Source: Ceratodon purpureus (taxonomy: Eukaryota; Streptophyta; Bryopsida; Pseudoditrichales; Ditrichaceae). From it: DNA of 64,000 nucleotides. Location: positions 10,471,952 through 10,535,951 of the forward strand of contig CM026423.1 in NCBI GenBank assembly GCA_014871385.1. Reading direction: 5' to 3'. The position numbers and the translations under genes are program-made. The notes below the pieces were generated by a model, which made no database searches, was not told the DNA's origin, and saw only the letters and a list, made by a program, of their open reading frames with translations. Below, one piece after another: positions 14,601 to 25,964 of the stretch (position 1 is the stretch's first letter; each line of letters starts with the position of its first letter).

Positions 14601-17600
14601 ATTCAGGACTTGTAGGTCTTCAGGAGATCTGTATAAGAAATTTTTGTTTCTCTTAAGTAATCTTCAAAACACCATTATCATGTATTGAATTGAGGATCTT
14701 TATTTGATCAGTAATTTCAAGCGTGCCGAGCGTGTCCGTGAACGATATCAAATTTTATGGGAATAGCCGTTCATGTATCTCTTTACCAACTGCATACGCT
14801 AATCAAGTTCGCACGATAATTTGAACTTATAATACGTTATAAACTACGTTATGTGCAGGACTTCCTGTATACTTTATCGAACCACTACATCCGGCAAAGT
14901 TTTTCTGGCGAGGGCAATTCTACAGTGAACCTGATGATTTCAGGCGATTCACGTACTTTTGCCGAGCTGCAATGGAGTTCATTTTGCAATCTGGAAAGCG
15001 ACCAGATATAATTCACAGCCATGATTGGCAAACCGCTGTTGTGGTAACATTATTGCTTTAAATTATTCTTTACCTGCTCGTCATTTGATCAACTTCGTAA
15101 CACTGGAATGTTTGAGAAACGTTCAAGTTTTTGTTGCTCCGGTTCGGAAGAGTTCTGATGATGATGTGACTTTTTTTGTTGAGGAATTGGAGGATATTAA
15201 GGAAACCATTTGTAACTCCGGTTCATTATGACATCCTGGGTGATACACTTAGCTGTGCGTGATGTCCCGTTAATTATGCAGGCCCCATTGTACTGGGATA
15301 TTTACGTGCCTCTCGGGCTGGATTCTGCCCGGCTGGCGTTCACTTGCCATAATTTTGAGTACCAAGGAGCGGAGAATTCAGGAGCTATTGCTGCATGTGG
15401 TCTGTCAGCACGGGACTTGATGCGTCCTGATCGAATGCAAGATAACTCCTTTCACAACAAAATTAATCTTCTCAAGGTTATTATCTTTGTAGCTCCGTTT
15501 GATGGTGTTAAGATTCAATCTATCTGTGTCTGTTAACCTGGTATTTCATTTGTTCTCCCATCGATTCACATAGGCAACCTGTGTGAATGGACAGTATGCA
15601 GTCGTCAGGCCTTCATTGAGACCATGATTGGCTTCGTTGTCATTCTTTTAGAATTATGCAACCTTAAAAATCGCAAACATTTTTAATATGTTACATAAAC
15701 CTTATTTTTAACCATACAATGAAATCTGGAATGATTTCATATGGAAGATTCAGTTTTAATTTAAAACTGGCTAAAGATTTAGAATAAGTGGATTTTACAG
15801 GAAATTCTTCATAACTTTCATAGTGACACATCATTAACGTGGTAAACTTGACTTCTTACTGTGCAGGGCGGAATTGTGTTTTCTAATGTTGTAACCACGG
15901 TTTCCCCTACTTATGCTCAGGAGGTATTACGACCAGAGGTACGTATCTGAGGTTCACTTCATGTACACTTTTAATTTGGTCCATTATGCTATCTCTTATC
16001 ACTCCACACATGATGGACACGTGTCATGTGTATTCTTTTGGCAGACTAGTCGACAGCTTTCCGCATACCATTTGAGATTTATAGATGCTTTTGGTGTTAG
16101 ACATCGTGTTTGAACGTTGCTATTCAGCTAACTTGCACATGGATTTGGAATTTTATGAACGTGAACATCCGGCAACTGCTATACTTGATTATTTTAATTT
16201 TTGTCTTGATTGTTGACAGTGGTCATGCTTACGTCTTTCCATTTCTGAGTCTTAAAAGCCTCCTATTCCTCTCAATTTGAGATTCTGAGGGGGTTATTTT
16301 GCAGTCTAGTCATGAAATAACTGAGCTTTGTACTCTGCAGGGTGGGAAAGGATTGCATGGAACATTGGGTGTGCATTCAAAGAAGTTCTTTGGAGTTCTG
16401 AATGGGATCGATGAGGAAGTTTGGGACCCATCCACAGACGTTCTACTAGACTACCAGTATAGCGCCGAAGACATAGACGGGAAGTTCATCAACAAGCAAA
16501 AGCTGCGGGAGCGCTTGGGTTTGGCAAGTCAGGGTGATGATGAGAAGAGACCTCTGGTACGATTTATGCTTGTTGGTCATTTTGTCATTTCTATTACAAA
16601 TTTGTCGTTAAAGTAGCTCCATGAAGCCAGACTAGGAGATCATGCAAACCTGATGACATTGAATTTGTCAACCAGGTGGGATGTGTGACTAGGCTAGTCC
16701 CACAAAAAGGTGTGCATCTCATTAGACACTCCATCTACCGCACTTTGGAGAAAGGTGGCCAATTTATTCTCTTGGGATCCAGTCCCGTTCCTCAGATTCA
16801 GGTATGTCTGTAAACCATTTAACGCCAATTCTAAAATTAGAAAATATTTGAGTTTTATCTCTAAATATTTCAGTAACTGAGATCTAATGGTATTTCTTTG
16901 TCATAGATGATGCCTACAAAGAAAATCAATATAAAATACTATCCCTCATTAACTATTCATGCTCAAAGTGGGTTGAAACCCAGTCCCTCATGCTGGGGCG
17001 GACGTTTAAGGGTTAATAAACCACTTTCATACTTCTATATTTCCTTTTCATTATAACATCCGCGGGTAGTGATTATTTATGGGCACGCTGATTGCTGGAT
17101 CACTTTCTAGATTGATGTGTAGGATTGTTTGAAAAGTATCATTAGTTAAATTCTAATGAATATCTGCGCATAATCTTCAATGGTAACTTTCTAATTTGAT
17201 TCTCCTTTCGCAGCATGAATTTGAGGATATAGCCCGTCAGTTTGAAAAACACCCCCAAATTCGGCTTGTCCTGAAGTATGACGAAGCACTATCACATTCT
17301 ATTTATGCTGCATCTGATATCTTTGTGATTCCATCTATATTTGAGCCTTGCGGTCTTACACAGGTCAGACAGTTCCTAAGCCCAATTCTCTTTCCATAGT
17401 CTTTTTGAAAACATGTCTTTGTGAATGTATCTATCTTCTAGGAAACCCTAGTACCATTTACTTCTATTTATGCTTAGTGCGTACTATATCTTTCAAATTG
17501 GTCTTTGATGCTAAACTACAATCTTCTAACCGAAAAGGTATCTGTTAAGGGGATGGTTTGTTGATATTTCCATAATTGTTTTGGTATTTGCAGATGATAT

Positions 17601-18384
17601 CTATGCGATATGGAACAATCCCTGTGGTGCGAAGGACGGGTGGACTCGCAGACAGGTTTGTCCTAATCACAGAACTTCGTTTTATAAGGCGATAATTTTG
17701 GAGCGGGATCAAGGCGTTACTTTTGGTTTAGCTCGTACTAGAATGCATCAGTTGCTGGGAGTCATATGGACCAATATTATTGATACTGAGAATTATATGT
17801 TGTACTCCTACTGCAGTGTGTTTGATGTAGACGATGAAAGAAATCCTGAGGAGAAAAAAAATGGATTTGTATTTGACGATCCAAATGAAGGGGTGAGTAT
17901 ATTGGAGGAAATTTTGATGTTTTCCAGTGCATGTATATTTCACTGTAGGTAGACTAGCGGACGTAGTTAATATAATATTTTGATTAGTGCTGCAGTGTTG
18001 AATGAATTTATAGTGTCTGCACAGGCTTTTTAGAGCGATCAATTGTTAATTGATTCAGGTGAATTGAGTGATAGAGCTGCCAGAGTCCAGCACTGTATTT
18101 CAATTTACACTGTACGAAAGATATTTTGCAATGTTGCTTAAGATTTTCCTACAGTTAGCTGTTATGTGATATAGTTGTTGATTGGCGAAGCATGATCGTG
18201 ATAATCCTGGCTTGTGCAGAGTTTGAACTGGGGTTTGGACCGGGCGCTGGATTATTATACTCAACGACCTGAATGGTGGCAAGATCTAGTGAAGAAAGCT
18301 ATGCTAATGGACTTCACTTGGGATGCTTCAGCTGATCAGTACGTAGAATTGTATAAGCAAGTGCTTTCAAAGACAAAGGTTTGA
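8685..18384 (+). CDS. SS4: starch synthase IV-like, chloroplastic (19 exons)
   Basis: ADP-glucose:alpha-1,4-glucan glucosyltransferase (GT5) of the class that primes starch granules in chloroplasts. Exons by phase: 8685-8905, 9797-10058, 10596-10753 (see frame problem), 10883-10983, 11115-11660, 12040-12357, 12756-12889, 13341-13392, 14140-14262, 14493-14568, 14859-15043, 15282-15476, 15867-15938, 16341-16556, 16676-16801, 17214-17363, 17594-17655, 17817-17892, 18220-18384. The model gives about 1,079 aa (Arabidopsis SS4 is about 1,040). In order it has a transit-like N-terminus, a long coiled coil (about residues 200-500, exons 4-6), then the catalytic domain from about residue 581. Motifs: KVGGLGDV at 598-605, HDWQTA, SIFEPCGLTQ, and RTGGL at 993-997 where the family usually has KTGGL. 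The long coiled coil separates SS4 from SSI-III. The start was chosen because frame and phase fit the donor CAG/GTTCGA at 8905. Confidence 0.9.
10596..10753 (+). other. SS4: exon 3 of the SS4-like gene, frame anomaly
   Basis: A strong acceptor (TTTCTGACTATTTCAG) precedes 10596. Coding-like sequence then occupies three successive frames: LRQLRALSLR, then MEVYGADPMS from 10628, then YEIEVQRLAASNGYGE from 10657. Each step equals one missing base. Without two extra bases the exon sum is not a multiple of three. An in-frame alternative starts the exon at 10669 or 10675 with a weak acceptor. The exon end at 10753 (AAAAA/GTAAGT) is secure because EAEKNIRTLNQLR spans the junction with the next exon. 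Confidence 0.55.
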
Positions 18385-18573
18385 CAATCAAGCTGAACTC
18401 TGTATTTTATCAAACTTTCTTATTGAAAATAAATTAAACATACATATAAAAGGATAATATGGTTACGTTGGTTGGGGGTTGTTTGCCTTGCCACTTGCTG
18501 GGAGGATGGGGAGGACGCATGTTGTGCATGAATGGGGTGCTTGAGATATGAAATGAAAGTGATCTCACCTTAG
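18385..18573 (+). other. 3' flank of the SS4-like gene
   Basis: A probable 3' UTR with an AATAAA-like stretch (GAAAATAAATTAAAC, about 18425-18440) about 45 bp after the stop codon. No other feature is seen before the MITE. Confidence 0.4.
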
Positions 18574-18576
18574 CAA

Positions 18577-18707
18577 CACTAGTAGAAAATGGTCTGTAAT
18601 GACTCGTCCACAATGACTTAAATGGTCCAAAATGACTCAAATTCAAGTCATTTTGGACCATTTAAGTCATTGTGGATGAGTCATTACAGACCATATTTCT
18701 ACTAGTG
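18577..18707. mobile_element. CACTA-type hairpin MITE with 3-bp TSD
   Basis: A 131-bp near-perfect inverted repeat. It begins CACTAGTAGAAA and ends TTTCTACTAGTG, with roughly 60-bp arms that differ by one substitution and one indel around a short AT-rich loop. It is flanked by CAA on both sides (18574-18576, 18708-18710). CACTA ends and a 3-bp target duplication are the hallmark of CACTA/En-Spm elements. It has no coding capacity. It lies about 190 bp past the starch synthase stop codon and may be inside that transcript. Confidence 0.85.
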
Positions 18708-18793
18708 CAAAGAGACCATGGTGATTTAAAATATGCAAAGAAGTGTTCGTTTGGAGATGTATTTTAGTAAACATAGGAGCTGCAATATTTTAA

Positions 18794-19722
18794 GACCTAA
18801 AGGTTCAAGCCGTTTTTGGACCTCCAAAACCAAAAACTGTGATTTTTGACGACCTTGTAGAAGTTGAAGTATGATTCTTAATTTTTTAATTTTTTGATAC
18901 ATCCAATCGTAAGATCTTAAACCTAACTACTTGCACTAATACCATGTTAAATTTCAACGGTTGGATCTTTACCATTTGTGAGATTATAACGTTCAAAGTT
19001 TACTTTTTTTTTTTTTTTGGCTTTGTGGGAAAGGCATACTCTAAATGGTGCCAAGGGAGACTTGATTATTGTTACCTCAAACATTTTGCTCATATTTTTT
19101 TCCATGTAGGTAACTAAGTTGAGCACCTCCATGCAAAATTTTAGAGTCTCATTACAATTTTTTGGCCTTCATGCAAATTAATTTCCACAAGAAGGTGCAA
19201 AAACCACAATATGGTAAAACCTAAATGACGTGAAATGCTTTTGGATTTTTAAAAAAGTGAACGGTTAAAAGTTATGTCCATGATTTTTTGAATTATTGGA
19301 AAAAACAAATTTGAAAAATTCCTAAATCTCAAATTTTGGCAAATTTTGAAAGAAAAAATTGTAAAATTACCAGAAACTGAGAAAGTTGTTTCTGTGATTT
19401 TTGGAGGCTGCCCTTCTAAAATTGGTAAGCTTTTTGACATATGCCACTTTGGATTTTGAGTAGTGAATTGGTTATGAACACATTTCCAAAAAAAAAATTC
19501 TAAAAAAACCTAATTTTAAACTGCCCGTTTTGGACTTGAAACCTAAAATTCCTAGATGAAGGTTCTAAAAGTGAAATTTGGCGTCGTAATTTTTACCACA
19601 TACACTTTGCTGTATATGGAGCATCCAGTAAAATTCTTAGGCAAAAATATTACTTTTAACCCCTTCATTTAGGCTGCCCGAAACAGCCGAGAGCCATTTT
19701 GGATTTCCAGAACCTTTAGGGG
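18794..19722 (-). mobile_element. TIR element copy F (TTAA family)
   Basis: 929 bp flanked on both sides by TTAA. The left end is GACCTAAAGG, a slightly eroded CCCCTAAAG, and the right end is CCTTTAGGGG. Internal sequence includes the reverse complement of the family core (AATCGTAAGATCTTAAA near 18905). It is diverged from copies A and B and has no coding capacity. Confidence 0.6.
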
Positions 19723-21580
19723 TTAATGTATTGTAGAGTTTGTATTTTTGAATGCATCATTCTCTGAAAATAAACCTCTCATTCAAATTCTCTTCGTGGA
19801 TTTGAACTAACAATTATCAAAATACTAAATATTGTTGATCATACATTATAAGCAAGCAAATTCTTCTATTCAAAACTTTATTTTCTTAACCCTCTAGAGC
19901 TATTTTTATGGCTTTTCTACAATTTGTGTCTAACTCATCTCAAAGTGGAGGCCTAGATGTAAATAGGAGTGGACATCTTTTGAAGGTACTTTATGCATCA
20001 TGCCAAAATCATTTTTTTATTTGACATCCATTGAAATGAAATTCAGTAGTATGAAATTAATTTTGTAGTGTGATAGCCTTTAAAAGAATTCATACTCCAC
20101 CGGGCCTGGTTTTGCAGTGGTGTATCTTCTCTTTGCAATGGAACGTTCACCATTTGACTCAAAAAAAGAATTTATTCTTGTGACCTTTAAGTATAAAAAC
20201 TTTAAGAAATATATTGAAAATTTTGGTATCCTTGATTGATTACTACGTGCAAAAAACAATAAAATAAAATAAAATAAAATAAAATCTGTGTAAACTTGCT
20301 TATTACTTACTAATATATCATCTATCATCTCACCTTATTCTTTGTTTCATTTGTATTTATGATTGGAGCATATACTCCAATGCCATGATGTTTGATTTAC
20401 TTGATTGATGTACATGTTTCAATATAGATATCTTAAGTCATTTATATGCTTTCAACAAAATAAAGTGATTCTACAAATAATCCAAATATTTTAAAAAATT
20501 GTCTTAAAACTTTATCTTAAATATTATAGTTATTTTAAAATTATCTTATATTTGACTAGGATAACATTCAATATAACTACATTAGTATAGTCTAAATACC
20601 TAATAGGTATGGAAAAGATTGGTGATTTACCGGTATTCATTAAATCCTCATTAAGTATAGACAAACATGGTAGTTTTTCAATTCAAGAAGAGACTAGTCT
20701 TTGATTGCCTTTGAGAATGAAGGAAGAAGGGGCATATTGTACCATAATTCTAAGTTGTTTTTCCTTTTTTGAATTGATTATAATTATTTAAAGCTTTTCA
20801 AAGTTGATTTTATCTACTTAAAACATAAATAGAAAGAAAAGCTCACGGTATTATTGCCTAACTTCACAAATTGTCAAAATTTATCTTTAGACTTGATTGT
20901 CTGGAAAAATCCTATCATCTTTAATATTTTAAAAATGAGTTAACACCAATTATTGCTACTTTTGGAGTTTCTTAGCTAGAAATTTGGACTAGAAATCTAA
21001 AAATGAAGAAGAAAAAATTTGACAAAGTGAGAAGATGTAAAACTAAGTGCATAAGCAATGGTTGCTTCATCTTGTTGATGTAGAATTCAAAGACAACAAA
21101 GTGGTTGGTTGGAAGTTTGAAAGAAAAAATTGGAAGAAAATTTAGTGAAATATGTATCCTACTATCCCACACTGAATATAGTGTTTTCAACATTCCGAGC
21201 TTATTTAGAACACCCAGATGATGACTCTACCATTGTCGAGTTACTTAAATGTTATGCTTCAAAAATATAAATAAATCCTTTGAAGCTTAGATGTAGGAAT
21301 TGTATGTATTTTCTTGAAGATAACATCATGGTCTATGACGGAACTGAATATTTGTGATTTGTAAAAATTGATCTCAAATTCTATTGGTTGTAAAATAAGT
21401 CAAATTTTCAGCATATTGCCGTTCAAAATACAATCCATGTACATGACATAATCTTCATTTTACATCCTAAGATGATTACAACAATTTTGCAAAAGGAGCC
21501 AAAGCATGTTATCATGATATTTACACAATTGAATGTTATAAACACATTGTCTATTTCTAGTTATTCAAGGAACTCATTAA
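19723..21580. other. AT-rich intergenic DNA
   Basis: No gene supported. It contains an (AATAA)n microsatellite at about 20257-20285. The minus-strand ORF at 20080-20328 is translated through that microsatellite and is not credible as a gene. Confidence 0.6.
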
Positions 21581-22431
21581 TCCCTAAAGGACAATAGTCT
21601 TGGAATGGGCTTTTTAAATATTTGGGCAGGTTCCTAGAATTCTAATTTAATTCCTAAATCTTTGAAAAAAAATAACGTAGGTAGGCATTTTGAAGAGGTT
21701 TGTGCAGATTTATTTTTTATTTTTTTGAACATAATGAAAAAAAGTTACGGGGTTTTGAGTGTCAAAAGCTGCATTTAGCCAAACTTTGGGCAAGCTCGCA
21801 GCCACTGTGAATGCAGCAAATTCTGACCAAACCTGCCCAAACTGCCCAAAATCTATCCAAAGACAAAACTTTGAAATTCCACCAAAAATTGAGATTTTGA
21901 TATTTTTCATAAACAAAAAACTCTGTGTATAGAAAAGGCAGAAGAGCATGTTCCCACCGTTCAGATTTTTAATCCAAATATTTTTCATATGCTATTTTTA
22001 TTGTCCAAAAACGGCCTTTGTTTGTGAATTTCAGTATACCCCCTAGCGGAAAATGATTTTTTTGGCAACCTTCCACAAATTTTTTGAATATAATTTTTTC
22101 AATACAATTAGCTAACTCAGTATTCTTTGAATTGCATCAAAACCTCCAAAATCCATAATGCAAAAAAATGGTTTTTTGGGCCTTCAAAACTCTGATGTTT
22201 CCTTTTTGCGCAGGGAAAAAAAATTTGTTTTTCAACTTTGAACAATATGATCATGCAATTGGTGAGGAATGAGTGTGTAAGATTTGGTGGACATGTAGAC
22301 ATAAAAGTTAGCTACAAGATCTTACGGTTAGATGTACTAATTAAGACGTCAACTTTGCAAAATCCACCTTGCTTTGAAGAGGGGCTGTTTTGAGGCAGTT
22401 TTGATGAAAAATACCCTCAGAACTTTAGGGG
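21581..22431 (+). mobile_element. TIR element copy B (TTAA family)
   Basis: 851 bp flanked by TTAA on both sides (21577-21580, 22432-22435). Ends are TCCCTAAAGGACAAT and GAACTTTAGGGG. Over most of its length it matches copy A at 5.2-6.0 kb, including GCGGAAAATGATTTTTTTGG and the AAGATCTTACGGTT core. Relative to copy A it has an extra block of about 50 bp (around 22090-22160) that is shared with copy G. It has no coding capacity. Confidence 0.75.
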
Positions 22432-23678
22432 TTAAAAAACCTTTTAAACTCCAATACTTTGCGGCCACTATACCTCAAGCAAAAAGGTTTAAGGTAAGGG
22501 CAACAATTATTAGGATGGATAAATTATTTATTATAGATATGCCAATAACTCAGAGTTACATAAATCAACAAGTGGCAAATTAAAAGCAGCTCAAATTCAC
22601 AGGACTCTTTTGCAGCCTTGTAGATAAGTTTAGTAGTTTAGTAGTTTTGCTTGCTAATCCATGTCAATATAATTGTGCAAAAATTTGTATAAATAGTGAA
22701 ATAAGTAGCATGGACTTTGTTGTTTGCATGCATACTTAAGAAACTCCTTTATAATAATTTATAAGTTTGATTCCTGTAAAATTAAGTTCAATTAGTTTAT
22801 AATAAATTCAGATTTATGCCGTAAAAAAGTCATAAAAACCATCACATGAATCAAAAGCAATTGATCCTCATCCAATATCTCGCACTATGTGCTATAGCCT
22901 ACAATATTGTAGATTCTCAATTTTAATCATTTGCCTTTCATTTTCTACAATAATTTTTTTTGATCGTATCCTACACTCTTGTACTTTGCTTTGAAACATT
23001 AGCTTCTATTTGCGGTTTTATGATAGAAAGTAATTTATACTATATGAAATAAAGTAAAAATATGTTTATCATTTTCATCAGAGAAAAAAAATATCGAAAG
23101 ATTATAAAACTATTGAAAGATTATAAAAATATTCTCTAGACATTTATAAACAAACAAAATAATGGTCATTCTTAAAACTCTTGATTAATGTTATACACAT
23201 GTTAGAAATTTTGCTAATATTTAGTATCAAATCCTTTAATACTTGATATACATATTCTCCTTAATTCACAAGAGAATGTAGAACTTAACAATGATTTGAC
23301 AATAGGAAGTATTTGGAAATAATTGATTATACACATTAAAAATTATTTGTCAATAAGATAAAAAAATTATAAATTATTAAAATAAACAAAAAAAACCACT
23401 AATTTAAGGATTTTTATCAACATACAAAATTCCTTACCCACCCACTTCAAAATTAACTATATAAACATCCCAAAATTCAATCTATTATGGCAAAAATCAT
23501 AACTATACAAAAATTTCTCAAATCCCAAATTTTCAAAAGAGAACCAATCTGAGATTATAACATTTTCTAGATTTGAAAACACAGTAGATGTTTTACAAAG
23601 AAGCACCTACTATTTCTGAAGGTAGAACATGTCTATGAAGAAACCAATGTTCCAATACTAATCAATCCATGAGATGGT
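22432..23678. other. AT-rich spacer 3' of the H1-like gene
   Basis: No gene supported. Sequence is A/T-rich throughout; the last part is presumably 3' flank of the minus-strand H1-like gene. Confidence 0.5.
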
Positions 23679-24233
23679 TTAGTATCTCTTCTTCGAACTC
23701 CTCCGAAGTGGAAACACCATCCGAAGTCGGCGATGGCAATGCACTCCTCGCCCAGGATGGCGCTTGCAATGTCGTCTGTGATGGTGCCCAACCTTGTGGT
23801 TCTTTCGCCTGCGATGCCGTCGTCTTCGGTGATGCCTTCGTCTACTTTTTCGTCTTCTTCGCTTTCGACGCCGGCTGCCACCTTTTCTTGCGTAGTGGTA
23901 CTTGCTATGGCTTTTGCAGTACTTCCCTCCAGGGACTCGGTGAGGGACTGTGTGTTGAGGCTTGGTCTTCGTCTTCGTTTCTTCGAGAGCCTCTGCTGCA
24001 TTCTGACGCTCCTTTAGGACATATATGAGTCCATTTTTGGACACCTCACCAGTCTTTACCAGGCCTCGCAATGCGTTTGTTAGGATTTTCTTGTGATCTG
24101 GGTCTAGTTTAGCACCATTTCTGTCCCTCTGCTCCAGGTGCTTCCGAATTTGGGCAAAACTGGCACCTTTGCGTTCTTTCAGGTGGAGCATGGCATTCCG
24201 GAGCATGCATGCTGGTTTGGGACGGTATGTCAT
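23679..24233 (-). CDS. linker histone H1-like protein with Arg/His-rich tail
   Basis: 184 aa, single exon, ATG at 24233. Residues about 8-77 fit the H15 winged-helix domain: MLRNAMLHLKERKGASFAQI, a charged loop, then ILTNALRGLVKTGEV and GLIYVLKE. The remaining 100 residues or so are dominated by Arg, His and Lys with several Cys (for example RRRKRRRRKSRRR), whereas ordinary plant H1 tails are Lys/Ala/Pro-rich. This resembles protamine-like H1 derivatives known from bryophyte sperm. The protein would bind linker DNA in the nucleus. A second open frame overlaps the tail (23633-24001) and would give an acidic product; I prefer the frame continuous with the H15 domain because it needs no shift. 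Confidence 0.7.
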   Translation of the reverse strand: MTYRPKPACMLRNAMLHLKERKGASFAQIRKHLEQRDRNGAKLDPDHKKILTNALRGLVKTGEVSKNGLIYVLKERQNAAEALEETKTKTKPQHTVPHRVPGGKYCKSHSKYHYARKGGSRRRKRRRRKSRRRHHRRRRHRRRKNHKVGHHHRRHCKRHPGRGVHCHRRLRMVFPLRRSSKKRY

Positions 24234-25340
24234 GATGGATGGTAGAGAGAAGATGTTCAGTTAATCTGCAGGTCACTCATTTCACTGAATCAATCAGGGA
24301 AGATTACAAGGCTATGATTTCAGGATCACTCTGTTCTAGAATGAGAAGGAAGAGTTGCTAACATGTTTACCCTAAATTCAAAGTCCTCAAGCTTTCAGGT
24401 GAGCTGAACATTTGGTTTGAAAAAGAAGCTTAAACTTGACATCATTGCTCCTCCGGGTGAATGAAACCGGGACCCAATCTGAAGGTGGTTCCGCGGTTGC
24501 AGGAGCAGGCCCCGTGACCGCAACATGATATCTGACAGGGGAACCGAGGAAGAGACGAAGAAGACGAAGAAGATGAAGCTACGGCAGACTGGCTCAGCTT
24601 CAGCTTCCCAATGCTTGCGTCTTCTCATGGCGGAAGGTCACGTCCATTGGCCTGCATGCCACTAGCTTGCTCGTATGGCGGTTATGAACCTCTTGGGATC
24701 CAGATTAGACGGCGGCATCTGACTTAGCAATTAACCCAAAGTGTTGTCTAGTTATGTACTTCCTGGTAAACTCTGCACATACAGACATGATATTGCAACA
24801 CTTGCAAACCACGCACTACCAGAATTGCAGCAAGCTTGCAGGTATAAAGTAATGCACAACTGGTTGGCACATGCACCTGACAGAGATGGATCGTACAGGA
24901 ACACAGTGGATAAAGATTGGCAATGGGAGGATAAGAAAATTGCAACATAAGTTAACATTGTAAGCACATGATGGCACACTGTACAGAATATAACTAGAAC
25001 TGGGGATTGAATATTTCATCTCCTGTGAATTGCATGTTATTTCTAGGTATCACCCAATTTGTACATTTCAAACCAATCATCTCGAAGGCAGCGGAGAATG
25101 ACAGCCCCTGAATAGTGTGCCATGGCCGGAATCCAACCATTTTCCATAGTGCACATATCTACAATGAAAAAACTAGAAACAGATTTCTGTCTACATGGTG
25201 TAATGATCTGAGCAAGCTGGGGCCCTAATTGGCGCTGTGCAGGTTGGGGAATTCAGAGACATGCTCTGCACCGAATGAGAAAGTCCTGGCTATGATATTA
25301 TAAATCCCATAAACTATGGGCAAAATCCGCACAAGATGCG
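24234..25340. other. spacer between the H1-like and four-pass membrane genes
   Basis: Composition is more balanced than the AT-rich spacers. It probably holds the leader of the H1-like gene and the 3' UTR of the membrane-protein gene. No ORF of 60-80 codons here has a motif or a consistent splice partner. Confidence 0.4.
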
Positions 25341-25964
25341 CTACCTCACCTCATCAAAGCGCTCATAACCCAGATGAGAATTCGCAGAGCCAGCAGCTTC
25401 AGGACGACGGTCCACCTTGTAAGGCTGAGACGGCGCCGGGATGCCAACAACGTGCTGAACAGACGCCGGCATGGCCGTCACAACCTCCTGATGCCTCGCG
25501 GGGCTCGCGATCGGAAGCTCCATGCCAGTCATCCCAACCTCACCCACTTGCCTCTTACAACAGGTCCGAAGCACAGTCACCCAAAGCTCAAACACGAAAA
25601 CGAGCACAAGATATATAATCCAGAACACGTTGCCGACAAACAAACTCGACACGCCAATCACCCCAAGATTAGCCAGGCTAATAACAGCCAGAACACTATG
25701 GCAATTAAAGCAGCAGCTATCCGGCCGCACCAGCAATCCCTGCAACCCCGAAACGCACACCACGATAGTCGTCAACAGCAACCATATCGCAGAATACTTC
25801 TCCGCCTGCGAATGCGCCCGGTACCTGTCGTCGGAGAGAAACGCCGCCACCGTCACAAGGATCGACAAACTCAACCCAGTACCTCCAAGTATAAACACAG
25901 TGAGATGCAAGCTACACGGAAGCGTGCATTCACATCTAGACTCCCTGCCCCGCACATGCGCCAT
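25341..25964 (-). CDS. four-transmembrane protein, function unknown
   Basis: 207 aa, intronless, ATG at 25964. Four hydrophobic segments are visible at about residues 20-45, 57-79, 90-110 and 114-137, followed by a hydrophilic C-terminal tail rich in Pro and charged residues, ending EVR. The short N-terminus has two Cys pairs (RCEC, LPC) and there are CC pairs at the membrane boundaries. The topology is reminiscent of small plant tetraspan families, but the tetraspanin CCG motif is absent, so I assign no family. The antisense strand is also open for over 200 codons, a side effect of GC-rich codon use. A GC-rich upstream leader lies at 25965-26345. Confidence 0.6.
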   Translation of the reverse strand: MAHVRGRESRCECTLPCSLHLTVFILGGTGLSLSILVTVAAFLSDDRYRAHSQAEKYSAIWLLLTTIVVCVSGLQGLLVRPDSCCFNCHSVLAVISLANLGVIGVSSLFVGNVFWIIYLVLVFVFELWVTVLRTCCKRQVGEVGMTGMELPIASPARHQEVVTAMPASVQHVVGIPAPSQPYKVDRRPEAAGSANSHLGYERFDEVR

